NCBI GenBank assembly: GCA_025350445.1
Contig: JANXXV010001003.1
Coordinates: forward strand, 1-5,424
From: Bryobacteraceae bacterium
Lineage (GTDB): Bacteria; Acidobacteriota; Terriglobia; Bryobacterales; Bryobacteraceae
Reading direction: 5' to 3'
Length of the DNA: 5,424 nucleotides
Position numbers and translations under genes: made by a program. Under the pieces are notes generated by a model that ran no database searches, had not been told where the DNA came from, and saw only the letters and a list, made by a program, of their open reading frames with translations. This document shows, one piece after another, positions 1 to 5,424 of this stretch (its first letter is position 1; each line of letters starts with the position of its first letter).

Positions 1-641
1 CCGCCTTCCAACTTCGCGATATCCGCGAGCAGTTCATCGGCGTATTGCGTGATGCGGAAGAACCACTGCTCCAGTTCGCGCTGAATCACCGGCGTTGTCT
101 CGTGCCGCCAGCAGCAGCCGTCCACCACCTGCTCATTTGCCAGCACCGTAGCGCATTCCGGACACCAGTTCACCAGCGCCTTCTTGCGATACGCAATGCC
201 GCGCTCCAGCATCTTCAGAAAGAACCATTGGTTCCAACGGTAATACTCGGGTTCGCAGGTGGACACTTCCAAATCCCAGTCGTAGCTGAAGGCCATGCGG
301 TTATGCTGGCGCTTCATGGCGGCGATATTTTCAAGCGTCCACTCGCGCGGATGGCGGTTGTTCTTGATAGCGGCGTTTTCGGCCGGAAGTCCGAACGCAT
401 CCCAACCCATGGGATGCAGCACGTTGAAGCCCCGCATCCATTTGTACCGGGCCAGTGCATCGCCAATTGCGTAGTTTCGCAGATGCCCCACATGCAGCGT
501 GCCGCTTGGGTAGGGAAGCATCTCCAGGACGTAATACTTCGGCTTCGTGCTGTTGGCCTCGGGCTTGTACAGAGGCTGGTTCTCCCACCTCTGGTGCCAC
601 TTCATTTCGATTAGATTGTGGTCGTACTGCTTTTCCGGCAT
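1..641 (-). CDS. leuS: Leucyl-tRNA synthetase, N-terminal part (runs off the left edge)
   Basis: Cytosolic class I aminoacyl-tRNA synthetase that charges tRNA-Leu with leucine using ATP. The first 213 codons are present, about a quarter of a normal bacterial LeuRS (800-900 aa). The HIGH-type ATP-binding signature reads HVGH at residues 50-53, within [11 protein letters not shown]. The conserved block [12 protein letters not shown] is at 78-89. A zinc knuckle has CPEC at 160-163 and CCWRHE at 176-181. Cys160, Cys163, Cys177 and His180 are the likely ligands, as in Thermus-type LeuRS (inferred by pattern). The editing domain and KMSKS loop lie outside the window. I chose ATG at 641 over ATG at 605 because the family's start pattern (QY...IE.K...W) is encoded between them, although neither has a clear Shine-Dalgarno. 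The start lies inside the end of nfo (31-base overlap), which suggests translational coupling in one transcript. Identification is firm. Confidence 0.95.
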   Translation of the reverse strand, partial: MPEKQYDHNLIEMKWHQRWENQPLYKPEANSTKPKYYVLEMLPYPSGTLHVGHLRNYAIGDALARYKWMRGFNVLHPMGWDAFGLPAENAAIKNNRHPREWTLENIAAMKRQHNRMAFSYDWDLEVSTCEPEYYRWNQWFFLKMLERGIAYRKKALVNWCPECATVLANEQVVDGCCWRHETTPVIQRELEQWFFRITQYADELLADIAKLEG

Positions 642-1483
642 AGTGTTTTCAGTGTTTCCAGGTTGCTGCGCTCGTCGCCTTCGTCATCGACAGGCGTTTC
701 CAGGATGAACGCCTTTTCACGCAGTTTCGGATGGGTTAGAATGCGGCGAAACCCTTCAATCCCAATATAGCCCTGTCCGATATGTTGATGGCGATCTACA
801 CGGGAACCGAGCGGCGTTTTGGAATCGTTCGCGTGAATCACCTTCACGTATTCCATCCCCAGAACGGCTTCCGCCGCTTTCACCGTGGCCTTCAGGCCCT
901 CCGCGGTCGCAACGTCGTAAAGGCCGCTTTCCAAACAATGCGCCGTGTCAAGGCAATAGCCTATGCCGAACTCCACCCGCAATTGCGCCTGTTCGCGGAT
1001 CGCCGCCAACTCTTCAAACCGGCTACCGATCGACGCGCCGGAACCAGCCGTGTTTTCCAGCAGTATCCGCAGGGTGCCGCTGTGGAGCCCTGCCGCTGCT
1101 TCCTCCAACCCGAGCACAATGGCCGCCATTCCTTCTTCCACCGTCTGCCCTTTGTAGTTGCCTGGATGCATCACCAGGTAGTCGGCATTGATCGCAATCC
1201 CGCGTTGCAGTTCCCCGCGAAACGCCGCAATCGAGCGCTCGCGAATCACCGGATCGAATGAGGCAAGATTGATGAGATAGCTATCGTGAATCACTAATGG
1301 ACGAAGATCGTATTGCCCGCGTGTCCGCTGCAGCATCCGGATGTCGAACGGATCCGGCTCCGTCGCGCGCCACATTCTCGGGCTGGCCGAGAAGATCTGA
1401 AACGTGTTCGCTCCCAACTCGTGAGCGCGCTGGGCGGCCTTGTCGAGCGAGGCGGAAATGGATGTGTGCAGTCCGAGGCGCAA
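611..1483 (-). CDS. nfo: Endonuclease IV (deoxyribonuclease IV, AP endonuclease)
   Basis: Cytosolic base-excision-repair enzyme that cuts DNA 5' of abasic sites and removes 3'-blocking groups. The protein is 290 aa and full length (E. coli Nfo is 285 aa), a TIM barrel with three zinc ions. All nine expected metal ligands can be read: His66, His106, Glu143, Asp179, His182, His217, Asp230, His232 and Glu262. They sit in the family motifs [35 protein letters not shown] and ILETP. The start is TTG at 1483: it gives the conserved N-terminus (RLGLHTS), and an in-frame TAG four codons upstream rules out anything longer. The only Shine-Dalgarno-like AGGA (1499-1496) is 12 bases away, rather far, so initiation may be weak. 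leuS begins inside its last ten codons. It is transcribed away from the reductase gene across a roughly 470-base spacer. Confidence 0.97.
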   Translation of the reverse strand: MRLGLHTSISASLDKAAQRAHELGANTFQIFSASPRMWRATEPDPFDIRMLQRTRGQYDLRPLVIHDSYLINLASFDPVIRERSIAAFRGELQRGIAINADYLVMHPGNYKGQTVEEGMAAIVLGLEEAAAGLHSGTLRILLENTAGSGASIGSRFEELAAIREQAQLRVEFGIGYCLDTAHCLESGLYDVATAEGLKATVKAAEAVLGMEYVKVIHANDSKTPLGSRVDRHQHIGQGYIGIEGFRRILTHPKLREKAFILETPVDDEGDERSNLETLKTLCRKSSTTTI

Positions 1484-1821
1484 AGGGAGTTTCTATCCTA
1501 ACATTGAGGAATTCGACTTGAAATCCCGGTCTCGCTTTTGGGTGCTGTCTTTAGTCTTTGAATACGCCGCGAATGCCCGGGAACTGCACCCGTCTCCGGT
1601 GAACCGGCTTTGGCCTTAACCGGCGCGGCTGAAGCGGCGCGCGGGGCCGCCCTGTGTCCAGGGTTTTACCCAGGGTTGTAGCCGGGGTCGAAGCTTCCAC
1701 TGTCAGCGCGCTCATCTTAAATGCACGTCGGCTTATCTGGTTGTCCTGACAGTAGGCTTCCTGCGTCTTGTAACTCTTAACCCCCCGTGCTTGTCCCCAC
1801 ATTTCCGCCGCGGAGGGGAGG

Positions 1822-1827
1822 TACAAT
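1822..1827 (+). promoter_or_regulatory. Possible -10 box of the reductase promoter
   Basis: TACAAT within GGTACAATCC matches the vegetative -10 consensus (TATAAT) at five of six positions and points toward the reductase. The hexamer 17 bases upstream (ACATTT) is a poor -35. A second TACAAT at 1893-1898 is equally plausible, with GTGACC 15 bases upstream (four of six matches to TTGACA). Which one is used, if either, cannot be decided from sequence. Confidence 0.25.
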
Positions 1828-1926
1828 CCAGACAGCAGTAAACCCGCGCCTACTGATGTCATGCGTCAAGTGTGACCGATCGGTTCAATGAGTACAATCG
1901 GGCAGACGCCTTAACGAAATATGGTA

Positions 1927-1940
1927 ATCTCTATAGAGAT
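1927..1940. promoter_or_regulatory. 14-base perfect palindrome, candidate operator of the reductase gene
   Basis: ATCTCTATAGAGAT equals its own reverse complement over all 14 bases. It ends directly before the Shine-Dalgarno and 15 bases before the chosen ATG. Lacking a loop, it would form a poor RNA hairpin, so a dimeric DNA-binding regulator is more likely than an RNA structure. It does not match the CysB, NtcA, NsrR or IscR patterns I know. The regulator is unknown. Confidence 0.4.
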
Positions 1941-1947
1941 AGAGGAG
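1941..1947 (+). promoter_or_regulatory. Shine-Dalgarno that decides the reductase start
   Basis: AGAGGAG lies eight bases before ATG at 1956, near-ideal sequence and spacing. The longer in-frame alternative, GTG at 1872, has no such site. This is the main reason for annotating the start at 1956. Confidence 0.8.
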
Positions 1948-1955
1948 TTCCCCGT

Positions 1956-3740
1956 ATGATCGAAACTGCCACGCCCCTGCGCCAGCAGACAGCCGAGGAA
2001 TATGACGCCACCGTCCGGGCTGATATCGAGCTTTTTCGCGAGCAGGCCGAAGCGCACACCGCCGGCAAGCTGACCGTCGACGAGTTCCGCGCATTCCGTT
2101 TGCGGAGAGGCGTTTACACGCAGCGCCAAGTAGGCGTTCACATGATTCGGACCAAGGTTCCGGGTGGAATCTTGACGGCCCGGCAAATGGAACAGATGGC
2201 TCGCGTGGCCGATGAGTTTGGAAGCGGCCGCGGGCATTTGACCACGCGCCAGAATATTCAGTATCACTTCGTCCCATTGGCCCAAGTTCCGGCGCTTCTG
2301 CACATGCTGGCCGATGTACGGCTTACTACCCGCGAGGCGTGCTACAACACCGTCAGGAACGTCACCGCATGCCCCACGGCTGGCCTGACCCACAACGAAA
2401 TTTTCAATATTAATCCTTATGCACAGCGGCTCGCCTACGCGTTCCTGCACCGGGAACTTACCGATAGCATGCCGCGTAAGTTCAAATTCGCACTCTGCGG
2501 ATGCGCCAAGGATTGTATGCTCGGCGCAATCCACGATATCGGCGCGCGGGCAGTGATCCGGGAAGAAAACGGCGTCCAGAAGCGAGGCTTCCGGCTGGTG
2601 GTTGGTGGTGGATTAGGGCCACTGCCCAATGAAGCCGCCGTACTGGACGAGTTTATCCCGGAAGAGCGCCTGGTGAATCGTGCGGAAGCGGTTCTGCGAA
2701 TCTTTAATAAATACGGCAACCGCAAGAATAAGAACAAGGCCCGTCTGAAGTTTGTGTTGCGCGAGCGCGGCCTGGAATGGTTGAAGGCGGCGATCGACGA
2801 AGAGTATCAGGACATTCTAACGAACGGCGGAATTCCTACTCCGGAGAGCGTTCCGGAAGGGTTTGGGGGTTTTGAAACGAATCCGCAGCCGGTGGGAAGC
2901 GGGGCGCTTCTGCCTGTTCTGGGGGGCAGTCCCGCTCCAGACGAGGAATTTGATCGTTGGCTCGAAACGAATGTGGCCGATCAGCGCCAGCCTGGCTATG
3001 CAATCATGACCGTGAAATGCGATCAGGGAAATCTCACCGGCAATCAAATGCGGGGCTTGGCTAAGATTGCCACTGATGCCGGCGACGGAAAACTGCGTTT
3101 CACTATCGATCAAAACGTTGTGCTCGGTTTCATTCCGGTAGCCAATCTGCGCCGGGTCTATCTGGCGCTGCGTAATCTCAGCCTTGCCGGGGCTGGGGCT
3201 GGAGAAGTGGACGACATCACCACCTGTCCGGGAGCGTGGACGTGCAATCTTGGGCTGACGAAATCCATGACTCTAGGCGCCGCCTTGAGTGACGCCGTCC
3301 GCGGCTACAAAGATAGAGCGGTGCGGAAGCTTTCCATCAAGATTAGCGGCTGCCCCAATTCTTGCGGGCAGCACTGGATCTCCGATTTTGGCTTCTACGG
3401 CAATGCCAGGAAAATTGGCGGGCGCGAGCTTCCCTACTACCAGATGATGTTAGGCGGAGGGTACGACGAAACCGGCGTGATTCGCTTTGGGTTGGCTGTC
3501 AGCAGTCTTCCCGCGCGTCTGGCCCCGGTGGCGATTCGTCGCGTTATTGATCACTATTTGGAAAACCGTGCGAAGAACGAAACATTCCGGTCATACGTTT
3601 TGAGAACGAAGATCGAGCATTTCAGGGCAATGGTAGCCGACTTGGCTAAACCGGCCGATCTCTTCCCGGAGATTTATAAAGATTGGGGCGACGCTGAGGA
3701 TTACTCCCTACAGCTTGGCCGTGGTGAGTGCGCGTCCTAA
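1956..3740 (+). CDS. Siroheme / 4Fe-4S nitrite or sulfite reductase (ferredoxin-type, assimilatory)
   Basis: Catalyses the six-electron reduction of nitrite to ammonia or sulfite to sulfide, usually with ferredoxin as donor, in the cytosol. The protein is 594 aa from ATG 1956 and has the duplicated NirA/CysI architecture. In the first half the siroheme-pocket basic residues are visible: Arg98 (TTRQ), Arg134 (VRNV), and Lys175 and Lys177 (PRKFK), matching E. coli SiR Arg83, Arg153, Lys215 and Lys217. The second half carries the cluster/siroheme cysteines Cys424-x5-Cys430 (CPGAWTC) and Cys466-x3-Cys470 (CPNSC). GVYTQRQ (Tyr54) and EAC (Cys129) resemble the region that forms a Tyr-Cys crosslink in mycobacterial NirA (inference). 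Nitrite and sulfite cannot be told apart from these motifs, and no cys or nas genes are adjacent. An in-frame GTG at 1872 would add 28 residues, but it lacks a ribosome site and its codons are AT-rich (two AGA). The TAA overlaps the stop of the convergent ATPase gene by four bases. Confidence 0.93.
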   Translation: MIETATPLRQQTAEEYDATVRADIELFREQAEAHTAGKLTVDEFRAFRLRRGVYTQRQVGVHMIRTKVPGGILTARQMEQMARVADEFGSGRGHLTTRQNIQYHFVPLAQVPALLHMLADVRLTTREACYNTVRNVTACPTAGLTHNEIFNINPYAQRLAYAFLHRELTDSMPRKFKFALCGCAKDCMLGAIHDIGARAVIREENGVQKRGFRLVVGGGLGPLPNEAAVLDEFIPEERLVNRAEAVLRIFNKYGNRKNKNKARLKFVLRERGLEWLKAAIDEEYQDILTNGGIPTPESVPEGFGGFETNPQPVGSGALLPVLGGSPAPDEEFDRWLETNVADQRQPGYAIMTVKCDQGNLTGNQMRGLAKIATDAGDGKLRFTIDQNVVLGFIPVANLRRVYLALRNLSLAGAGAGEVDDITTCPGAWTCNLGLTKSMTLGAALSDAVRGYKDRAVRKLSIKISGCPNSCGQHWISDFGFYGNARKIGGRELPYYQMMLGGGYDETGVIRFGLAVSSLPARLAPVAIRRVIDHYLENRAKNETFRSYVLRTKIEHFRAMVADLAKPADLFPEIYKDWGDAEDYSLQLGRGECAS

Positions 3741-4978
3741 ACTTCCGCCGGCATTAAAAAACGCCAAACCTGGGTAACCGGATTTGGCGTTTTTTGCATT
3801 CCGCCGCGCCGGGAATTCTTAGCGCTCTGCGTTCGCGGCGCCTCAAAAGGCGCGCCGTTCACCCTGGTCTGTAACGGCAGCGTGATGGAATTATCCACCA
3901 GTTCGGCCATCGTTCGGATCGGCAATCCCTCGGCTTCTTTCATGAAAGTGAGGTGTTCGGGAAGCGCTCCGAAGTCGATTCTCAGCCAATCGCCAGCCCT
4001 AACCTGTTCGGTTGCAATAAGATTCGACATCGGCTGCACCAGCAGACGCTCAATGGCGCGCTTCAGGTGCCGCGCACCGTACTTCACGTCCGTACCTTCC
4101 CGCAGCAGAAACTGCTTGGCGCTATCGGAAGCATGGAAGATGAAAGCCCGATCCGGAGACGAATTGAAAATTCTCTGCTGCACCATATTCAGTTCGATAT
4201 CGAGAATCCGCTTCAGTTCCGCATCGCCCAGCGGCTTGAACACTACCACTTTGTCCAGGCGGTTCATGAATTCAGGCGTGAACTTGCGGCGAGCCGCTTC
4301 CAAACCACTCTTTGCCACCTTGGCATTGAGCTTTTCGTCCTGCGGGCCGGTTCCGGCTTCTTTGGGCTCGGCGCCCCGGAAGCCGAGCTTCGGCGATACC
4401 AGCGAGCTCATTTCCGCCGCGCCCAGGTTGCTGGTCATGAAGATCAATGCCCTGGAGAAATCAACCTTACGGTTGTCGCCCAGCGTCAACGTTCCTTTGT
4501 CCAGAATGCCCAACAGCAGGTTCCACAGAGCATCGCTCGCCTTCTCGATCTCATCGAAAAGCACGAAACTGATCTTCATCGTGTCGGTGTGATGTTGGTT
4601 AATCACTTCCTGGCTCAGCAGCGGATGGGTTTCCCGATGCCCAAGATAGCCGGGAGGCGATCCGATCAACTTTGCGATTTCATGGCTGTGCTGGAACTCG
4701 GCGCAATCGATCTTGATCACCGCACGGGGATTCTTCACCAGCGCTTCCGCGGTTGCTTCCACAATGCGCGTCTTTCCGGAGCCGGTCGGGCCCAAAAAGA
4801 GAAAGTTTCCGATTGGCCGTCCGGGAGCGCTCATGCCAGTAAGGTTCATCTGGTAGATATTGACGATTTGCTGGATCGCCTCATCCTGACCGACAATCAG
4901 TTTCCGCAAGCTGGACTCGAGGGTTTCCGCCTCTCTTCCTGTCTTGCTCGGATCTAGTGCCATATTTAAACGGCCCAT
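3737..4978 (-). CDS. Stand-alone Clp/Hsp100-type AAA+ ATPase (single AAA2 domain)
   Basis: Predicted cytosolic ATP-driven protein unfoldase or remodeller; substrate unknown. The 413 aa correspond to the second ATPase module of ClpA/B/C without the N domain or first ATPase domain. Visible in order: VGQDEAI (29-35), Walker A GPTGSGKT (63-70), pore loop GYLG (110-113), Walker B VLFDEIEK (139-146), sensor 1 MTSN (181-184), arginine finger in FMNRLD (Arg240), and sensor 2 GAR (301-303) in the C-terminal small domain. KLGF (197-200) sits where ClpA, ClpC and ClpX carry the IGL/VGF/IGF loop that docks on ClpP. An unusually long stretch separates it from the arginine finger. Residues after about 340 form a basic tail I do not recognise. 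There is no ClpX zinc domain. ATG 4978 is chosen for its Shine-Dalgarno (AGGGAG, 6-base spacing). Transcription appears sigma-54 dependent. ClpP partner versus ClpB-like disaggregase is undecided. Confidence 0.9.
   Translation of the reverse strand: MGRLNMALDPSKTGREAETLESSLRKLIVGQDEAIQQIVNIYQMNLTGMSAPGRPIGNFLFLGPTGSGKTRIVEATAEALVKNPRAVIKIDCAEFQHSHEIAKLIGSPPGYLGHRETHPLLSQEVINQHHTDTMKISFVLFDEIEKASDALWNLLLGILDKGTLTLGDNRKVDFSRALIFMTSNLGAAEMSSLVSPKLGFRGAEPKEAGTGPQDEKLNAKVAKSGLEAARRKFTPEFMNRLDKVVVFKPLGDAELKRILDIELNMVQQRIFNSSPDRAFIFHASDSAKQFLLREGTDVKYGARHLKRAIERLLVQPMSNLIATEQVRAGDWLRIDFGALPEHLTFMKEAEGLPIRTMAELVDNSITLPLQTRVNGAPFEAPRTQSAKNSRRGGMQKTPNPVTQVWRFLMPAEV
3756..3795 (+). terminator. Rho-independent terminator, symmetric, inside the 3' end of the convergent gene
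   Basis: A perfect 13-bp stem (arms 3756-3768 and 3783-3795) encloses a 14-base loop. The core CGCCAAA/TTTGGCG is flanked by six A on one side and six T on the other, so it can terminate in both directions. It begins 16 bases after the reductase stop and fits that gene well. For the minus-strand ATPase gene it lies before the stop codon, inside the last 20 codons, where translating ribosomes would be expected to keep it unfolded. Confidence 0.88.
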
Positions 4979-4984
4979 CGTATT

Positions 4985-4990
4985 CTCCCT
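4985..4990 (-). promoter_or_regulatory. Shine-Dalgarno of the Clp-like ATPase gene
   Basis: AGGGAG on the minus strand, six bases before ATG at 4978. It favours this start over the internal ATG at 4963. A small GC hairpin lies just upstream: stem 4994-4998 / 5007-5011, five pairs of GCGCC with GGCGC, eight-base loop. It falls in the predicted 39-base leader and might modulate access to the site. Confidence 0.75.
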
Positions 4991-5027
4991 TCAGCGCCAC
5001 TCTCGCGGCGCCTCTGCCTTTTTACTG

Positions 5028-5044
5028 AGCAACTATAGTGCCAG
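5028..5044 (-). promoter_or_regulatory. Sigma-54 (RpoN) -24/-12 promoter of the Clp-like ATPase gene
   Basis: The minus strand reads CTGGCACTATAGTTGCT. This matches the RpoN consensus TGGCAC-N5-TTGCW with the invariant GG and GC exactly ten bases apart. The expected start of transcription is near 5017, giving a leader of about 39 bases. Such promoters need an enhancer-binding activator, whose site would normally lie further upstream, inside the dehydrogenase gene. A competing vegetative reading exists: TATAGT with TTGAGG 19 bases upstream, a long spacer. A second TGGCAC copy (5066-5071) has no matching -12 element. Confidence 0.78.
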
Positions 5045-5098
5045 TTCTATCGATTCCCTCAAATTGTGCCAAACATTATGGTTTGCTAATCCGGCGGT

Positions 5099-5424
5099 TC
5101 ACTTTTCCGGTCTGGACGGTCTCATTTCGACACGGCTAATCAGTGTGCGTTCCGGCATCGCCAATACATCCATAACCACCTGGGCTACGTCCTCCGGCGC
5201 TATCTTCCAAGCTGCGCGCTTCGTCCTGGGACTGAACCCCGTGTCTACACTTCCAGGCATCACATACGTGACGCGGATGTTATCGTTGCGGTGATCCAGC
5301 ATCAGGGCTTCGCTAAAACCGTTCAACGCAAACTTCGAAGCATTGTAGGCGGCGCCACCGGCAAAGGGATTCTTTCCGGCCAGACTACTTATGTTGATGA
5401 TCGAACCGCCACCCCGGCTTATCA
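5099..5424 (-). CDS. Short-chain dehydrogenase/reductase, C-terminal part (cut by the right edge)
   Basis: NAD(P)-dependent oxidoreductase of the classical SDR family; substrate unknown. About 107 C-terminal codons are present. The catalytic motifs are visible: INISS, with the catalytic Ser 13 residues before the Tyr of YNASK, whose Lys completes the triad. They are followed by [10 protein letters not shown] and the [14 protein letters not shown] segment, typical of the strand and loop that close over the nicotinamide. The nucleotide-binding TGxxxGxG motif would lie beyond the window. A TTG at 5326 is an internal Leu codon (KFALNG), not a start, because the frame stays open and family-like to the window edge. 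The protein ends with a short Arg/Pro/Lys-rich tail at TGA 5099-5101. The next gene on the same strand is the Clp-like ATPase, 120 bases downstream with its own promoter. Family assignment is firm, substrate is not. Confidence 0.92.
   Translation of the reverse strand, partial: ISRGGGSIINISSLAGKNPFAGGAAYNASKFALNGFSEALMLDHRNDNIRVTYVMPGSVDTGFSPRTKRAAWKIAPEDVAQVVMDVLAMPERTLISRVEMRPSRPEK

Larger units (their letters stand above)
1484..1955. other. Divergent spacer between nfo and the reductase gene, no convincing gene
   Basis: The spacer must hold the promoters of nfo (minus) and the reductase (plus). Visible elements are two TACAAT boxes in plus orientation (1822-1827 and 1893-1898), neither with a good -35 partner. 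Short repeats are AACCGGC at 1602-1608 and 1618-1624, and CCAGGGTT at 1658-1665 and 1670-1677. Small inverted repeats are CCGGT-GA-ACCGG (1596-1607) and CCCTG-TGTC-CAGGG followed by TTTT (1650-1667). A 14-base palindrome is at 1927-1940. A minus-strand open frame (1551-1862) starts with a hydrophobic stretch but has no ribosome binding site and becomes an Arg/Pro-rich low-complexity tail, so I do not call it a gene. I recognise no riboswitch or structured RNA. Confidence 0.6.
4979..5098. other. Promoter-bearing spacer between dehydrogenase and ATPase genes
   Basis: These 120 bases separate the dehydrogenase stop from the ATPase start, both on the minus strand. They hold the sigma-54 promoter, the leader hairpin and the Shine-Dalgarno. 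A CAAAC / GTTTG inverted repeat (5070-5074 and 5081-5085, six-base loop) lies upstream of the promoter. It lacks a U tract, so it is not a convincing terminator for the dehydrogenase. The ATPase is therefore probably its own transcription unit, with possible read-through from upstream. Confidence 0.6.

Noticed and set aside
782..1261. Plus-strand open frame opposite nfo
   Set aside because: Shadow of nfo, whose nine metal ligands are all intact on the minus strand.
1650..1667. CCCTG-TGTC-CAGGG-TTTT as a plus-strand terminator
   Set aside because: Weak five-pair stem with a short T run and no plus-strand gene upstream to terminate.
1551..1862. Minus-strand 103-codon open frame with a signal-peptide-like start
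   Set aside because: It has no ribosome site and no recognisable domain, and its second half is Arg/Pro-rich low complexity; more likely spacer than gene.
1484..1955. SAM, cobalamin or other riboswitch before the reductase
   Set aside because: No characteristic conserved cores or a clear expression-platform hairpin could be found.
1911..2534. Minus-strand open frame opposite the start of the reductase
   Set aside because: Antisense shadow of a conserved coding region with intact siroheme motifs on the plus strand.
3953..4957. Long plus-strand open frame (334 codons) opposite the ATPase gene
   Set aside because: It is the antisense shadow of a gene with full AAA+ motifs; its translation shows no family features.
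5070..5085. CAAAC/GTTTG inverted repeat as a terminator of the dehydrogenase gene
   Set aside because: Only five base pairs and no U tract on either strand.
5085..5141. GCTAATC direct repeat (5085-5091 and 5135-5141) as enhancer sites for the sigma-54 activator
   Set aside because: Seven bases is too short, the second copy lies in dehydrogenase coding sequence, and there is no dyad symmetry.

Overview
The window (roughly 55-60% GC by eye) holds five protein-coding genes and reads like an ordinary bacterial chromosome, not a plasmid, phage or transposon. The proteins resemble those I associate with Acidobacteriota (Bryobacterales/Solibacter-like): a stand-alone Clp-type AAA2 ATPase behind a sigma-54 promoter, a siroheme nitrite/sulfite reductase, and a LeuRS with a Thermus-like zinc knuckle. 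That assignment is inference from memory of family resemblance and would need a database search.

Left part, minus strand: nfo (endonuclease IV, DNA repair) is followed by leuS (leucyl-tRNA synthetase), which runs off the left edge. They overlap by 31 bases and probably share a transcript. A spacer of about 470 bases then separates nfo from a divergent plus-strand gene. The spacer has short repeats, two TACAAT boxes and a 14-base perfect palindrome just upstream of a strong ribosome binding site, but no convincing gene.

Centre, plus strand: a ferredoxin-type siroheme / 4Fe-4S nitrite or sulfite reductase. All four cluster cysteines and the four basic siroheme-pocket residues are visible. The first half of the protein also retains three of the four pseudo-symmetric cysteines.

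Right part, minus strand: a stand-alone Clp/Hsp100 second-domain ATPase (413 aa) converges on the reductase, and the two stop codons overlap. A perfect 13-bp terminator hairpin for the reductase lies inside the last codons of the ATPase gene. The ATPase is preceded by a textbook sigma-54 (-24/-12) promoter and a good Shine-Dalgarno, so it is probably induced by an enhancer-binding protein under a specific signal. It carries an LGF tripeptide where ClpA/ClpC/ClpX carry their ClpP-docking loop. Upstream of it, cut by the right edge, is the C-terminal part of a classical short-chain dehydrogenase.

No tRNA, rRNA, CRISPR array, insertion sequence or riboswitch was recognised. The points most worth a second look are the sigma-54-driven Clp-like ATPase, the terminator inside its coding region, and the operator-like palindrome before the reductase.
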